Positions 10,169-23,690 are shown, counted from the stretch's first letter. The stretch is 64,000 bases of DNA from Scilla litardierei (GCA_030789695.1 CM061138.1:20222214-20286213), one strand, 5' to 3'. Made by a program: numbers and translations. The notes: generated by a model not told the origin, from the sequence alone.

Positions 10169-13100
10169 GTGTAGTTGATGTTGTTGATTAACTGAATAAA
10201 ATTTTAAAAATGAATAGAACAGACAATGAATGGAAAAGTCTTTGGTACCAGAGATAATATTAAAGGTAATCTAATGAGTTCTAAAACATGCCATGGAATG
10301 GAAGTGATGAACCTCACTGTCCACACCAGTCAACGTCAGCTAGCTTTGGAAACAGACATATGACATGAAATGATCATTTTCAAAAGCAAAAATAACACAA
10401 CTTTGATTTATGTTCAGGATTTATGTGGATGTCTAATGAAAGAGAATTTGTCATTGTTCTTTATATTTTTAGAAAGGCTAAAAAGAACGCCAGAGTGTTA
10501 AGAAGTTATATCGATTGGTTAATGAAGAAGGATATGCCATGATGGAGTATGACTAGTTACCATTATTATATTATGAGAACTGGAGGACTGACATCATCGT
10601 AAAACAACATCTAAGCAAGCTCATAAGAGGTTACATGATGTAATTGATTTGTTAATGGAATTATCTTAATTGGCTAGGGTAGGGTAGGGATGCTCGCTAT
10701 AACGTTGATAGAAGCCTTATAATTCAAGAAATTTGGAATTAGGAGAATGGCAATATCAAAATATGGGATTTGACTCCAAAATGTGATAAGGAATAATTCA
10801 AACTGATATCCAAGGAATACCAAATGTTCCTTTTTATTATGGTCTATATTTTATTCGGAATGGAGAAGTGAATTTGTAATGGATGTGGTCGTAGAATGAA
10901 TGTCGAATTGGTGAAATTCTCGAGCTGTCGGTGCTTGCAGAATACCCATAAAGTTGAATTTCTAAGGCGCCCACAAGACATGCCTTACCCTATGAAGCTA
11001 TGTGTTGCATAGGAAAGAAATTCACCTAAATATTTGTGCACAAAAGTGAAAAATGTGAGAAAGAACAAACAGAATAAGAAAGAGCATGATTGTGAGACGT
11101 TTAAAATCAGCTCTAATTAAAGATCAGGGTAATTTTTCTTGTTTGGGCAAGTCATTTATTTCGTCTCCTCAATTCATAATATTCTTCATTGATGGAAAAA
11201 ATATAATCACCCCATAGAAGCCTTGTAATGAACATTTTTAGAATAAATGTATCATCTTGAATATGTAATATGGAAGCACATTTCAAAATCCTCTAATGAA
11301 CTGAACAGCTTGACATGCCATCCAAATTAGTGAACGCTCCACCAATTACCTCAAAATGTCTCAATCATTATGTCTTCGCTTATGGTTGGACTTCCTCAAA
11401 TGATTTAGGCATGCATAATGGAGGCGAATAAGTCAGCTTCCCATAAGTTAACCAATTAGGAAAGGTGGCAGATCCTTGTTAATGGACCAACGAGGACTAG
11501 ATTGAGACATAAGTTGAGCTGGATGTAATCAATTAGGAAGGATATGATTTGTGGAAGACATGACCCATCACTGAGCTGAATGGAATAGTGGATTCATAAG
11601 GCAAGTTGCACTATGGCACTTTGTCTGGATGTCTTGACTCTTGAGTGTGTGTTTTCATCCGCAGCACATAATACAAGCTAAAGTGCATACGTCCATTCCC
11701 TTAGATGGTGATCATGTTAATTTTAGCAGAACCTAGTATAGAACTTAATCAGGGGATATAACTTACCAGTAAACGAAGGATCAATCTGAGCTCCCCAAGC
11801 TTAAAGATTCATGATCTAATAGCCCTAATGTGTTTTTCATGTCAAAAGGACGTAATAAAAGGTCCTTCATAGGATTTATCAGATAAAGTAAACTTAACCA
11901 GTTAGCTTTATGCAGACTTTGCAGTCGATTATGAAGAAATGAAGCTGTCAGAGAAGAGACAACAGCGACTAGAAACCAAGGAGAAAATGTTGTTGTGCTG
12001 AGAAGAACGTGTTGAAGTTGAAGAAGTGACAGCGTACATACAGTCCTTATGTCCACAACCATAAGCGGCCCTTTATAAATGTACCAAGATGCTAGCCAGT
12101 CATAGTTATTCTCTAGTAACTGGTTTCGCAGAAGTAGTCAGATAACCGAAGTATCATGAAATAATACTTAATATGTTTTCTCAAGTAGCATCATATATAA
12201 TCTGGAATACATTGATAAGTTTTCTTAATTGAGGGAGCATTAATATACTTTATGAGCGGAGTTTCTTGTCTGATTGAACCCATGCATGGTATATCCACAA
12301 TTAAAACCCGTGTTGGACATCCAGTTTTTAGTAGTATCTTGGCACGATAGTTTCGTACATCAGTTGTCTTATCTCCTTAGGCCGGTAGACTGTCTGTGTC
12401 GATACCTTGTTTCCAATTGTCCATCAATGTGGATTTATGTTGGTGGTTATTTGACATGAAATGCATGAAATATGCACTTCTATAATGTCTAGAAAGAGAA
12501 AGGGGGAAAAGGAAAAGCAAGAGGTATAGCTACCTGGGTACTATGTAAACATTACAGTTACAGGTAAGATGTTATAACTTTTCGAGTCTGTTAATTACCG
12601 TTGATTAGTCCATAAATGTTTGCCTGTTGTTTCTCCAAGTGTTTCACTGAATCTGCCGGTTTTAGGAAGATCGTTGCTGATCATAATCCTTGCTACTCTT
12701 ATGCCGGCAGTCTGGCCACTGAATAATTCTCTAATTTGTAAGCCGTTATTGATTATTTATGAATTAACTGATAGATTTATGGTTCATCTAGGATGCTTAA
12801 GGTATATTAGATCAAGATTTTGTTGAATTATCTGTATAATCACAGGTTTATTTTAATTTAAAGAATTGACTTTCGATTTATGTCTGATTGTTGAAATCTT
12901 TGCAAAGAATGAAACGATTGATGTCAGTGCTAACTTTCTGCAACAAATTAAAGGATCTTCTGTGGTCAAACCGTTTTCCTGGTTTACCAGTGAACATTGT
13001 ATTAATCCACATTCCAGACAATTGTACCATTTCAATTGATCTGTAATGGGATTGATGAGGAAGTGGCTAGAAGATTCATCGAAGGTATGGTGCGCCACTT

Positions 13101-13786
13101 GCACTTTACTGATGTGCAAAGCCCACCTTACTTTATCACAGAATCAATTTTCTTCCTTCTGAAGAGCCTGCATCAAGATTTGAAATATAGGCCGATTCCA
13201 AAAGATATATACCCTCCGTATCATATTTTAGATTTCAAGCATCTTGATATGGTCCATCTGAAACCGGCTCGTACCATTGATATTAATTATATCAATAAAT
13301 ACATTTGGAGACTTAGAGTTTGAAGAGTTAAGTTTTGGAATCTAATTCACACCATATAATGATGCAAAGAACCATAGTAGTCAAAATCAAGGTTTGAGAA
13401 ATCAACTAATTCTGAGATATAGTGGTTGTTTCAGATCAGAATTGCAGGTGACCCCAAATAGATCACACTTTGTCGGAATCAATTGAAACGCTTCAAGTGT
13501 CACAATGAGGATATGGTATTGAACCGTTTCAGTTAAAATCTGAGGCTAGCACACCAAAATTTTGAGATGAAAGCAAGCTAAAATTAAGCTGATGGATTTA
13601 GATAATATTTTTTTATAAAGATGATCAATTGATGGAGTACGATGATGTGGTATATTCTCCCACATATTATAAGTACAAATGTCACATGTGGTATATTTTT
13701 TATCCCACATCTTTTATGATGAAGATTACGTCACGTCATCCTATATGGTAGAGATCACACACAAAATAATATTTTGGTGTGAAAAT
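10169..13786. other. unassigned intron sequence
   Basis: This is AT-rich single-copy-looking DNA. Short frames exist (minus 11781-12062; plus 13036-13323) but I recognise no family. The 13036-13323 frame reads fairly protein-like (GIDEEVARRFIEGMVRHLHF), and the preceding ~150 bases are open in another frame. A decayed captured gene fragment is possible, though not shown. Confidence 0.4.
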
Positions 13787-14860
13787 GATGGTGCGAAAGC
13801 CCGTGCGAAAACATTTTTAACACTTTAAAGAAATTTTATTGCAAATTTTTGTGATGTTTAATACATACAATTATATACACCAGGGAAAATAATGGGTGAA
13901 CCCTAGGCGGATTCGAGCACCGATCAAACCGTTACAAAATTTAACGGTTTCAAACTTTTTGTAATACATTGATCGAAGGCCAAATCACATTATTTTTCAA
14001 TCATTATTTTTTAGGGGTGTATAACAATATGAAATGAAGGAAGAATTTTTTTTGAGAAAATTTCAAAAAAATAAAAATGTTTTTGCACGGAAAATTCCGT
14101 GTGAAATGTTTGCATTTGAATTTTCTATATATATATCGATGTTTTCTATACGAAAATTTCGCAAGGGAAAACTAGTTTGAACATATATTTTTTCAAATTT
14201 TTTCAAATTTTTTTCATGCTTCACTCTATTCAGTATATAACCTTATGAAAAATTTCATAATGGATTAAAAATAATGGGATTTGACCCTCAATCAAGGCAT
14301 TATAAAAATTTCTATTGTTTTGAAACCGTTAAATTTTTTTCGGTTGACCGAGGGTTATATTCCCACAGGGTTTACCCATTATTTTCCCTAGAATATATAA
14401 TTGTATGGATCAAATAATTAAAAATTGAAAAAAATTCAAAAAAAGTTTTCACATGATGATTGATTTTCGCATGGGATCACCACCATATATCTATAGCCAT
14501 GACCATGTGTGAAATTTTCGCACAGGATCATGGCGCAAAGGTTTTTTCTATTTTTTTTGATTTTTTTTGCAAAAACTTTTTTGAACTTTTTTGATACTAA
14601 TCCATACAATTATATACCTCAGGGCAAATAATGGGTGAACTTAGGATGATTTGACCATCGATCCACCTGTTTCAAAATTTAACAGTTTCAGAGCAATAAA
14701 ACTTTTTATAATGCTTTGATTGATTGTCAAATATCAATATTTCACTTGTTATTTTTAAGGGTGTATAAATGTATGGAGGGAAGGATTAAAAAATTCAAAA
14801 AACATTAAAAACATTTTCGCATGGAAATTTCTTTGCAAAATGTTTGCACATAAATATTTG
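13787..14860. repeat. inverted-repeat cluster, three copies of a ~340-bp unit
   Basis: Copies lie at about 13,787-14,140 (+), 14,140-14,480 (-) and 14,500-14,860 (+). Each carries 'catacaattatata', 'aaataatgggt', 'tttaacggtttca'-like words and 'cgcatgg/cgcacgg' near its ends. The first two form a large palindrome and the third is a direct copy of the first. This suits a MITE or MULE-type terminal repeat family with one nested or tandem insertion. No coding sequence is present. Confidence 0.65.
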
Positions 14861-14904
14861 TTTGTAGACACACGCATACCCATTACTCTCTTTCTATACG
14901 CGCG

Positions 14905-15370
14905 TGTCACGTGCAGATTGTTTAGCTACTTGACTACTCCAATCCCATATCACACTTCACGTTTTCTCCTATAAAATGGCTAAGTCGGCATTCCCTCAAA
15001 CTCTTACACTTTCACAAGACAGTCAAGAACACAAGAGAGAACTTGGAAGTGGAGAATGCATTTGCTTCTATTACTTGCAACTCTTGTTGGATACAAATGA
15101 CCATCGTTGCCTTTATTTACATGTGAGGCTCCCTTAAAATCAATGGTAGAGATTAGTCTTCTAGAGTCTTGCATGATCCAATGACTTAAGAATGGTCTCT
15201 AGAACCTTCTCCATTATTCCCCATAAAGAACCATTCTTAAAGAATTCTCATGAATATACAAGAACCTTCGAGATACAGTATTTAAAAGAGTACACTTAGG
15301 AACTCTCCAGAGAATGCCAACTCATGTGCCAATTAAGCGTCAACTAGGCGATGACATGGCGATTGTGACA
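14905..15370 (-). repeat. 3' LTR of the chromovirus
   Basis: The LTR runs TGTCA...TGACA, about 466 bp, and matches 19998-20216 plus 24982-25188. Its first 14 bases match the DNA right of the other LTR better than the other LTR itself, so its true left edge could instead be 14919. The polypurine tract follows at 15371 (plus-strand TTCTCCCCTACCC). Confidence 0.75.
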
Positions 15371-16700
15371 TTCTCCCCTACCCATCTCGGCGATGTCCTT
15401 ATCGCCCGCTTTCTCCTTGCAGAATTCCTCCACCAAGTTCGCAAACTGTCACAGAGCCTTCATAGGTTCTCAACTACTCTTGCTTTTTGACAATCCCTTC
15501 CACTTGATGAAGTACCCCAGCCGTGCATGGTTGGCCTCACGAACCATCCTATCCGTTATGATATCGACCACTTTATCAAATTCCACTCGTATACCTGCTC
15601 GCATACGAGAAGACTTCCATTAGCCCGAGTCTTCTGGATATCCATAGCATGGTTTCAACATACTCACATGGAAGACTGGATAATACTTGATGGTTGGAGG
15701 AAGTTTCACTTTGTAGGCCACATTTTCCACTCTCTTAACGATCGGAAATGGGCCTTCGGACTTTCTTATCAAGCTTTTGTGTAGTCCGTTATATCGATCC
15801 AATGTCGGAAGCCTGACAAGGACCAAGTCCCCCACTTGATACTCGTCATGTCTTCTTTTCTTGTTAGCCTACTTCTTCATCCGTTTTGTAGCCTTGCTAA
15901 GGCATGACCTTGTCAACTCGTTCTGCTCTTGACATCCCTTGACGAATTTGTAGGCCGCTGGACTACTCCTCTTGTAGCTTTTAGTAATAGCATTCGGAGC
16001 GAGTGGTTGTTGTACCGTCACGATCTCGAATGGACTCTTTTCAGTTGACTCACTCTGTTGAAGGTTGTACAAAAACTAAGCAACTTCCATCAATTTCGAC
16101 TAATTTTGCTGGTTGACATTCACATAGTGCCTCAGGTATACCTTCAGTAGCCCATTCACCTTATCTGTCTGGTTATTTGTCTAAGGGTGAAAGCTGGTGG
16201 AAAAGCTCTAGTCAGATCCTAACAATCTAAAGAGCCCCAACCAAAATCTTCATGTGAAGTGAGTATCTTTGTCGCTCATAATGGTCTTTGATAGCTCCAA
16301 ATACTTCACCACGTGCTTTAGGAATAGTGAGGCTGCTACTTCCATCGAACACTTTGCTGGATGCTGGAATGAATATCCCGTACTTGGAGAATCTGTCAAC
16401 CACCAAGATGATGATGTTGCGCCATTCGGACTTGGGTAATCCCATGAAGTCCATAGAAATGATCTCCCACGGTCTCTCTGGAATCTGCAAAGGATCAAGG
16501 AGTCCCGCCTCCTCTGTCTTGTTGGTATACAAGACTAGTCTTCGCATAGGCCTCAACATCGTCTCACATACGAGGCCAATGGTACGAATCCTCAAGTAGT
16601 GCCAATGTCTGATGCACTCTCGGATGTCCCGTCCATGGAAGTCATGGTATTCCTTTTGAACTTTTCGCAGTAGGTTTCCGATTGGTAGCACATACACTTG
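15371..16700 (-). pseudogene. gypsy integrase and chromodomain remnant
   Basis: On the minus strand, 16,700-16,230 carries degenerate integrase with 'RPWEIISMDFMGLPKS' and 'VVDRFSKYG', the region of the first catalytic Asp. At 15,835-15,620 is the integrase C-terminal module (MGDLVLVRLPTLDRYNGLHK, VFHVSMLKPC). At about 15,610-15,470 a chromodomain-like stretch reads 'EANHARLGYFIKWKGL'. In working chromoviruses integrase inserts the cDNA and the chromodomain guides it to chromatin. The zinc-binding His/Cys part is degenerate and several frames are needed, so it is dead. Confidence 0.75.
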
Positions 16701-16733
16701 ACTTCCCTAGGCATAGAGTAAGCCATCCTCAAG

Positions 16734-18318
16734 CTAAAATCTTCGAGTCTTTCCTTTCTTCGCATACTTGACTAGTGACTTTGTTGTCGAATCTTGCACT
16801 ATGCCCTCTCTTATGCGCTTGAGTAAGTAACTTTGTAGATGGCTCAACATAGCTGCGAGTTTTGCTTTTCGACTTAGTGCATCTGCTATCAAGTTTGCTC
16901 GACCTGGCTTGTACTCTAACACAGTCGACTTCGCCAAAAAGTTGTCATCTTGCTTGCTTGGAAAACATCTTCTTCTGCGTTTGAAAGTAGTTGGCGGCCA
17001 CGTTATCCGTCTTCACTATGAACTTGGAATCAAGTAATGCCTCCATAGATGCAAGCAATAGACCACTACTGCCATTTCCTTCTCTTGAATAGTGTATCAC
17101 CGTTCGGTGTCATTTAGCTTTCGACTCTCGTAGGCGATGAGGTGTCATTCTTGCATCAACACTCCTTTGATGGCGAAGCCACTCGCATCGGTGTGGACTT
17201 TGTATGGCTTGCTGAAGTCTGAAAGGGAGAGGATAGGACCGGCTCCTCTGTAACCGCCCTCTTTAATCCTTTAAACGCTTCCTGGCACTTTGGGCTCCAG
17301 CTCCAAGCCCGATTCTTTTTCAGTAAATCTGTCAATGAAGCCATAATAGCCGAATAGTCTCAGATAAATCTTCAATAGTAGTTCACTAGCCCGTGGAATG
17401 ACCGTCACTCTGGTGGGAGGTTCCCACTCCTGTATGACCCAAACCTTCCATTGGTTCATCTTGATTTGGTCCTTGCCGATGACGTGTCCCAAGAACACGA
17501 CTCCTTCCTGTACGAACAAGCATTTCTCTCCTTTACGTTCAACTCGTTCCGTCGAATGGCCTCGAACACTTGCCTCAACCGCTTTCGATGCTCTGAGATG
17601 CCTTTGTTGTAGATCACTATGTCGTTGAGGTATACAACGACAACGCAGTCTATGAAGGGCTCCAATACTTTGTTGATAAAAGTGCAGAAGGTTGCGGGAG
17701 CATTCGTGAGACCAAATGTCATAACTGAGAATTTGTGTGACTCGTACCTCATCATGCATGTTGTCTTTGGCTCATCTCCTTTGGTGATCTGCACTTGATT
17801 GTATCCCAATCTAAGATCCAACTTGGTGAAGTACCCCGCTTGCCCCAATCAATCGAACAAATCTGCCACTAAAGATATTAGATAATTGTTATTCAACATG
17901 AATTTGCTGAGTGTCATGTAATACACAGCTGAAGAGATCCATCATGCTTCTTCTGGAAAAGCGCTAGTGCACCATAGGGAGCTTTCGACTGTTAGATGTA
18001 TCTCGCATCTAGCATGTCATTCAACTACTTTTGCAGTTATTCCAACTCCGGTGGAGTCACCTGGTAAGGTCCCATTGTTGGTGGTTGCACACCCAGTATC
18101 AAATCGATCTTATGATCCACATCCCTATTTGGTGGTAGCTTGCTAGACAATTTTCCAGGCATAACGTCGCGGTACTCCTCCAAGACGGATTGAATCTCCT
18201 TGGGCACATCATCATCTTTAGTTGGGCTTTCCTCCATCTTCATCGCGGCTGTGAAGGTCGGTTCATTCCTTCGAAACCTCTTAGAGAGCTGAATGATAAA
18301 GAGAATCTTGCTTAACAT
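16734..18318 (-). pseudogene. gypsy reverse transcriptase / RNase H remnant
   Basis: The 18,318-18,037 part holds 'EYRDVMPGKLSSKLPPNRDV', the usual entry to gypsy RT. The 17,848-17,456 part has 'YFTKLDLRLGYNQVQI', 'FGLTNAPATF' and the active-site box as YLNDIVIY, so the first Asp of YxDD is Asn. RNase H pieces are 17,344-17,156 (AWSWSPKCQEAFKGLK) and 16,937-16,734 (EYKPGRANLIADALSRK). Frameshifts separate the pieces and the catalytic change would itself inactivate the enzyme. Confidence 0.8.
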
Positions 18319-19964
18319 GACCTTCTCTTTTTGGATGGTAATCGTGCAAACCTTCCCATCGAGGAAGCCGAAGCACTATGTTGGCATATGGAACCAGTAT
18401 GACCTTCATTCGATCTAGGAACTCCAAGCCGATGACCACGTCAAAGTTATCCATGTCGATCAATGTCATGTCCACCGGCCCGGCCCGGACCACGTCAAAG
18501 TCATCCATGTCGATCAATGTCATGTCCACCGACCCGGACCATTCTCCCAGCCTCACTTGTATTTGTCGTGGCATGTTAACAATGGGAGTAGGTTCTGAGA
18601 TGGCGATATTGATTGTCCCTTTCTCTTTGGTCACCGCAAGGCCCAAATCTTGGGTCACGCTACCAGAAATCAAGAAGTGAGAAGCACAGTATCAATGAGT
18701 GCTTTGAAGGTCTTACCAATGATCACCATCTCCACGATCATTGACCTTCTTGGCCTTGCATCCATCTTGACATAGATGACATTGAGAAGACGTAGCGAGT
18801 TCATCCTAATCTCCTCTTGTTGCTTCTCCTCTTTCTTTTGGATTAAGGCCGTAAGATTGGCCCGCTTTTGACATTCCTGAGCTTTATGTAGACCTTTGCA
18901 AAATTAACACCGCAACTTCGTTATGCTATCCTCATTGGCTCCCTCAAGTACTTGCCCTTCTATTGGTTTTGCTTAGATTGGGAGTCTCTGGACGGTTTCT
19001 CTTTCTCTCAACCACCTTTGTCATGGTTTTCCTTTTTTCCTTTGGCTTGACAGCGTCCGCCTTCTTGAACTCGATCAGGGATTTCGCCACAGCCGTAGCT
19101 TGGGCGAGGGTTTGGACTCCCCGCCTCTGAAGCTCCTTCTTAGTCCACCCTGCGAGGCCATCAATGAAAGCAAAGAGCGATTTCTTCTCGCTCGTGTAGA
19201 GAATCTTAAGAAGCATCTTTGAAAATTTCTTCACATAATCTCGGATAGAACCTTTCTAAGTAATGCGTCGAAGCTTACCTTACATTTCATTCTCAGCATT
19301 CTCCGTGTAGAATTGCATCTTGATTTTTTTTACCTTGAACTCCTTCCATGTGTTGATGGTGCATGTTTCATTCTTCACACCGTTTACGCAACCACAACAT
19401 AATAACATATTGGAGTTAAAGAGGGGATGCGAGGAGTTTGGAAGCATCGTCCCCGGTCTATACTGCGTCAAGGTATCTTTCGATGCTCTAAAGGAAGTTA
19501 TCGAGTTCACGAGCATTTCGCGTATGTCTATAAGGATTTGGTTTTGGAACATACATCTTTAATGAGAAGGGATCTGTGACGACTCCTACACTCACTCACG
19601 CCATATTTTATTGGTTGAAATCGCCTATGAGCTCTTCCAACTCCTTCAAGAGAGCCTTCACTTGAGCATCTAAAGTAGCATTCCTCCGCTCCAAGAGATC
19701 ATACATCTTCTGGAGCAGGTCGACGATCGAGTTCAAGATAGTTGGCATCTCCTCCCAAAGCACGTCCCTCCCGGACCTCAACTCCTCGATGTTTTCCTTC
19801 ATGGTCTCGAACTGATCCTTTGCCTCAGCCATAGTGAGCTCCGTTTTGTCCAGCCGTGCCTTGAGTACCGACATGATATCCTTGGCCTTTTCCCTGCGAG
19901 GCGGCCTAATGGTACCCTTTGCCTTCTCGAAGTCGCTTGGAACTAGAATCTTGCTAGTCGACAT
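18319..19964 (-). pseudogene. gypsy gag and protease remnant
   Basis: Gag starts at 19964 (MSTSKILVPSDFEKAKG) just inside the PBS and runs through a coiled-coil-like, Glu/Lys-rich part (19,964-19,608). A capsid-like piece lies at 19,234-18,944 (LFAFIDGLAGWTKKELQRRG). A CCHC zinc knuckle near 18,930-18,880 has a stop between its first two Cys. The protease region (about 18,720-18,380) shows 'KALIDTV' where an aspartic protease has DTG, and contains an in-frame stop. A ~66-bp direct duplication occurs at about 18,420-18,530 ('gaccacgtcaaagt..catgtccaccg'). Confidence 0.75.
18422..18536. repeat. tandem duplication in the gypsy protease region
   Basis: The segment 'gaccacgtcaaagt-atccatgtcgatcaat' through 'gtccaccg-cccgg' appears twice, about 60 bases apart, in the chromovirus protease region. 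It duplicates the protein stretch around 'VDMTLIDMD'. Confidence 0.8.
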
Positions 19965-19981
19965 CCTTTTTCCCGAACTGT

Positions 19982-19996
19982 AAGCCCTGGTACCAA
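19982..19996 (-). other. primer binding site of the chromovirus
   Basis: The minus strand reads TTGGTACCAGGGCTT, adjacent to the LTR edge. It resembles the initiator-Met-type PBS TGGTATCAGAGC with two or three changes. Confidence 0.6.
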
Positions 19997-19997
19997 C

Positions 19998-20216
19998 TGT
20001 CATTGACTGATTGTTTAGCTACTTGACTACTCCAATCTCGTGCGACACGTAACTCGCTCTTCCTTAGAATGACTAAGTCAGCTTTATCTCAAACTCTCAA
20101 ACTCTTATAAGACACCCAAGAGCACAAGAGAGAACTTGGAAGTGGAGAATGCCTTTGCATCTATTGCTTGCAACTCTTGTTGGATACAAATGACCTCCTC
20201 TCGCCTATGTTTATAG
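19998..20216 (-). repeat. 5' LTR of the chromovirus, left piece
   Basis: It starts TGTCATTGACTGATTG and matches the other LTR ('tttagctacttgactactcc', 'gagagaacttggaagtggag'). It is cut at TATAG (20212-20216), the target duplication of the nested copia, and resumes at 24982. Confidence 0.85.
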
Positions 20217-21425
20217 TGTTGGGATCCTGTAGACAACAAGTAAACATTAGAGGGGGTGATAAGTGTATAAAAATTCTTCTAGATAATCTACCTAAGTTTA
20301 CAGTTGAAGTTACTCAATTTAAACTTAATCAATAAAAATTATCTCAAGTAATATAGTATGCAGTGGAAATGAGCAAGAGATAATAATCACAACACAGAAA
20401 ATAGCATAATGCAAACTCAAGAGATTTAACATAGTTCACACAAAACCGTGAGTTACATCCAACATCCACTGAACTCCTACTTGGTTAATCCATTATTATC
20501 ACAAATAGTTACAACACCTTTTCCCAAGAAGAATTTACAAATTATATCTTCTTAAGAGATTACAACTTACCATCTCAACTCTTGAGGGTTTTCACTCACA
20601 AGGAAGAAGATGATACAATTTTACATATAGCCTCGCTTTGAAGCCTTGTATAGTGCTTGATCTCTAATAGACGAGAATTTTAGGTTTTGTGAGATTTAGA
20701 CTTTAAGCCAAGAAAGATTGAAAGCTATAGAGAATTTTTGGCCAAGAGGGGATTGAAAGCTTAAAACTCTTTTGCTTCAAAAATTGATCATTTTAGTTCC
20801 AAATAAATTCTGCACCAACCCCCAATATATATGGTGCATTTAGGTCAATACAGATTGTCCAAAATGCACCCTCCAATGGCTAAAAACAGCTAGAAAAGCG
20901 ACCGTTGTAGGCTGAGCTGGCCTGATTAGTCGACTACTGCTCAATGGGTTGTCAACTACTAATTGTAGAAGTCGACTACCATGTGTGCAGGAGTCGACTT
21001 TCAGCACAGTTTAGTATCTGTTTGGGTCAGCTTAAGCCTTATGAGTTGACCACCATTCATATCGGAGAAAACAATTGTTTTGATACGCAGATATGTAAAG
21101 AAACCACTAGAATACACTATTGAAAACATTTTAAAAGTATTTTTAAAGTGTTCCTAAGTGTGGGTGAGCTTTTAGCAAGACTTTAACATGCTAAGACAAA
21201 AAAAGAAAAATACATTAAATAAATTATTACAATAAAGACCGTTTGATGCATTTTTGACTCATTGGACTCTGTCTTGATTCATTTGATCCATGGCCTTGTT
21301 GTGCTCATCACTAATCATTGACTGCCTCTTTAATTTACCTTAAGCTTTTACACATGCACTCATAGATATTAAATGATTCGTTTGCTCATCATCAAAACAT
21401 ACGTGTGAAACTCAATATCTCAACA
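20217..21425 (-). repeat. 3' LTR of the nested copia
   Basis: It begins TGTTGGGATCCTGTAG and ends ATCTCAACA. The polypurine tract is next (plus-strand TTTCCCCCCTTTT). It matches 23705-24976, including the 'agtcgactac' repeats and 'gataatccattattat'-type words. Confidence 0.88.
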
Positions 21426-22125
21426 TTTCCCCCCTTTTGATTATGACAAATAATGCATGCATAATATTGAAAAATATTTATTCTTCCTGCAAGACAACTT
21501 GTTAGAGCACTAGATACCAAGTGTTATACTAATACTAAGTGTTACACATGTAATTATGAATGAGCCATCTTATATCTCTCCCCCTTTTGTTTGTTATCAT
21601 TAAAAGGAGTTTCAATAAAAGTGATGTCCTCTTTTTGAAAAACAAATAAATTTTGTTAGAAAACATTGCAAAACTCTTCCCCTAAATATATTCAAGATGT
21701 GTGAAAGTGACTTATATCTAACAAAGAGAGTGCATGATACCACATGTTCAAATATACCACGTGTTGAGAATCTTGAGATATTACCACGTATAAATCATGT
21801 GTTGGAAGAAAAATAGTTTTAACACGTGTTTGAACAATGCTTAGCTCCACCTATAAATTTGCTCAACTTGATTCTCTTCCTGAAATTGTGTATCGTTTTT
21901 TGCAAACTTGGGGGCTTACTTCTAATCCCATCAAATAAATATGAGAACCTAAAAAATCAAAATGTCTTTGTACTCTTTTACTTTTGAGTCCATGGCATTA
22001 GTAATAAAAAATGATATCAACAAATAAGGAACCAAACCCATTTTGATATATATTTTCTATCATAAGAAAATATATAATCTCTACTAAAATAAATATTGTT
22101 ATGAAGCTAGAAACGTATTCATCCT

Positions 22126-23678
22126 TCATTTGGACGGTCCCTCTTTTAGGTATCCTAACTTTGACGAATCCATTTTTAATTTTATGAACTCTTGGATGAT
22201 GAGTAGCCCTAGCATTTTGATGGGTTGTATTTTACCGTAATTCATGTTTGCTGCTATATGTATTGGCAAACTAATTATATCATCTAATTTTTCTTTACCA
22301 TTGTTAAACCTAGCAACATTTTTAAACAAATCCGCGTGCTTTGCCTAATGGTGGTCATGATATTTTCTAGGTCACTAACATATCACTGTCTTTATATTTT
22401 ACACTAAGCTTCCTATTCTTTTCTTCTAACTCATTATTCTTGCAACTCAACTTTAAGTTTTCTTCCATAGTCTTTTCTAATTCAAGAATAGAAAAACTAG
22501 TATTATAATCTTTATGCCTTTTCTTGAGAATCGAAAGTTCTCTTAGTTTATTCTTATATTCGTCATAATGTTGTAATACTATTTCTCCCAATCACACTCA
22601 TCATCACTAGAACTATTATCACTACGGTGCGAGTAATAAGAGTTTACATCGTTGTCTTTGGCCATGGAGCATATGTATTTCCTTTCTTTCTTTAACTCTT
22701 TTCTACATCACTTGAAGAAGATGATGAAGAATCAGAGCGTCTATCTTTCTCACTCCTATCCCACGCGGCAAAGGCTTTTCATTTTGGCTTCCTGACCTTT
22801 ACTGTGTCCTTTCCCTTCCTCTTTACCAATGTGCAATTTCTTTTAAATGCCCTGGTTTATTGCATTCAAAACAAATGGGATCATCAGATAACTTTTATTT
22901 TGGTTTCGGGACTTACGTACCTTTAGAATTTTTCTGAACCCCTAGGAAATAAGAGCTAGATGCTCCTTGATCTTATCTCTGGACTCCTCAGTCTTCGATG
23001 TGGTTTTGAGGGCAATGCTCTTTTTCTTCTTGGTTTCCTCTTTATCTTTTCTTTAATGCAGTCGGTGCTAGTATGTCGCGAGGTTGCTAATCAAGTCCTC
23101 CACAGTGTACTTGGAAAGACCATTTCATTCTTTATGGCTGTGACCTACCTTTCACATTCAGATTGAAGTAGTTTGGTCACATGGTCAATTTGTGAATACT
23201 TCTTGTCAAGACTTGCAATAGTGTTGCTGATACCCGTGAAGCGAGTGTACATGTCCGGATGATCTCACCCGCCTTCATCTCAAAATCTTCGTACCTACTA
23301 ACATAAAGAGTGGGTTTTGAAGATTTAAATGTACAATTTCCTTCATACATTACGTTACCTAAAGGATTTTCCAAATTTCATTGGTGGTGGTTGCACGATA
23401 CACTCGGTTGCATTCCGTGTTGGTGATGGTACAAAGAAGTGTGTTCATCGCTTTGAGGTTCAATGCATCTTTCTCCTTCTCGGCCTTGCTCCATTCATTC
23501 ATGGGTTTTGTTGGCTCCACGTATTAATTCTCCACCAGGCCCACAATTCATAAGAGATGGATTTGCAATAGATTTGGATGCGGTTCTTCCAAGTCTCATA
23601 GTTTGATCTCGTGAGGAGAGATGAACGATTGGTCAATTGGCTTTCGAGATAGATGTCATTGTTGTTTGTTGACGTCAT
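22126..23678 (-). pseudogene. copia gag remnant of the nested element
   Basis: The start at 23678 reads MTSTNNNDIYLESQLTNRSS then NYETWKNRIQIYCKSISYEL, a typical plant copia Gag N-terminus. Further in are 'LYVSRYEDFEMKAGE' (UBN2-like capsid), a zinc-knuckle start CFECNKPGHLK near 22,880, and a Lys/Glu-rich coiled-coil stretch (22,591-22,367). Several frameshifts and stops break it. Below 22,126 I recognise nothing of pol. Confidence 0.75.
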
Positions 23679-23690
23679 CCTTTAAACTTG

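Noticed and set aside
11781..12062. 93-codon minus-strand frame as a gene
   Set aside because: Leu/Ser-rich with no recognisable domain, inside an intron on the opposite strand; likely chance.
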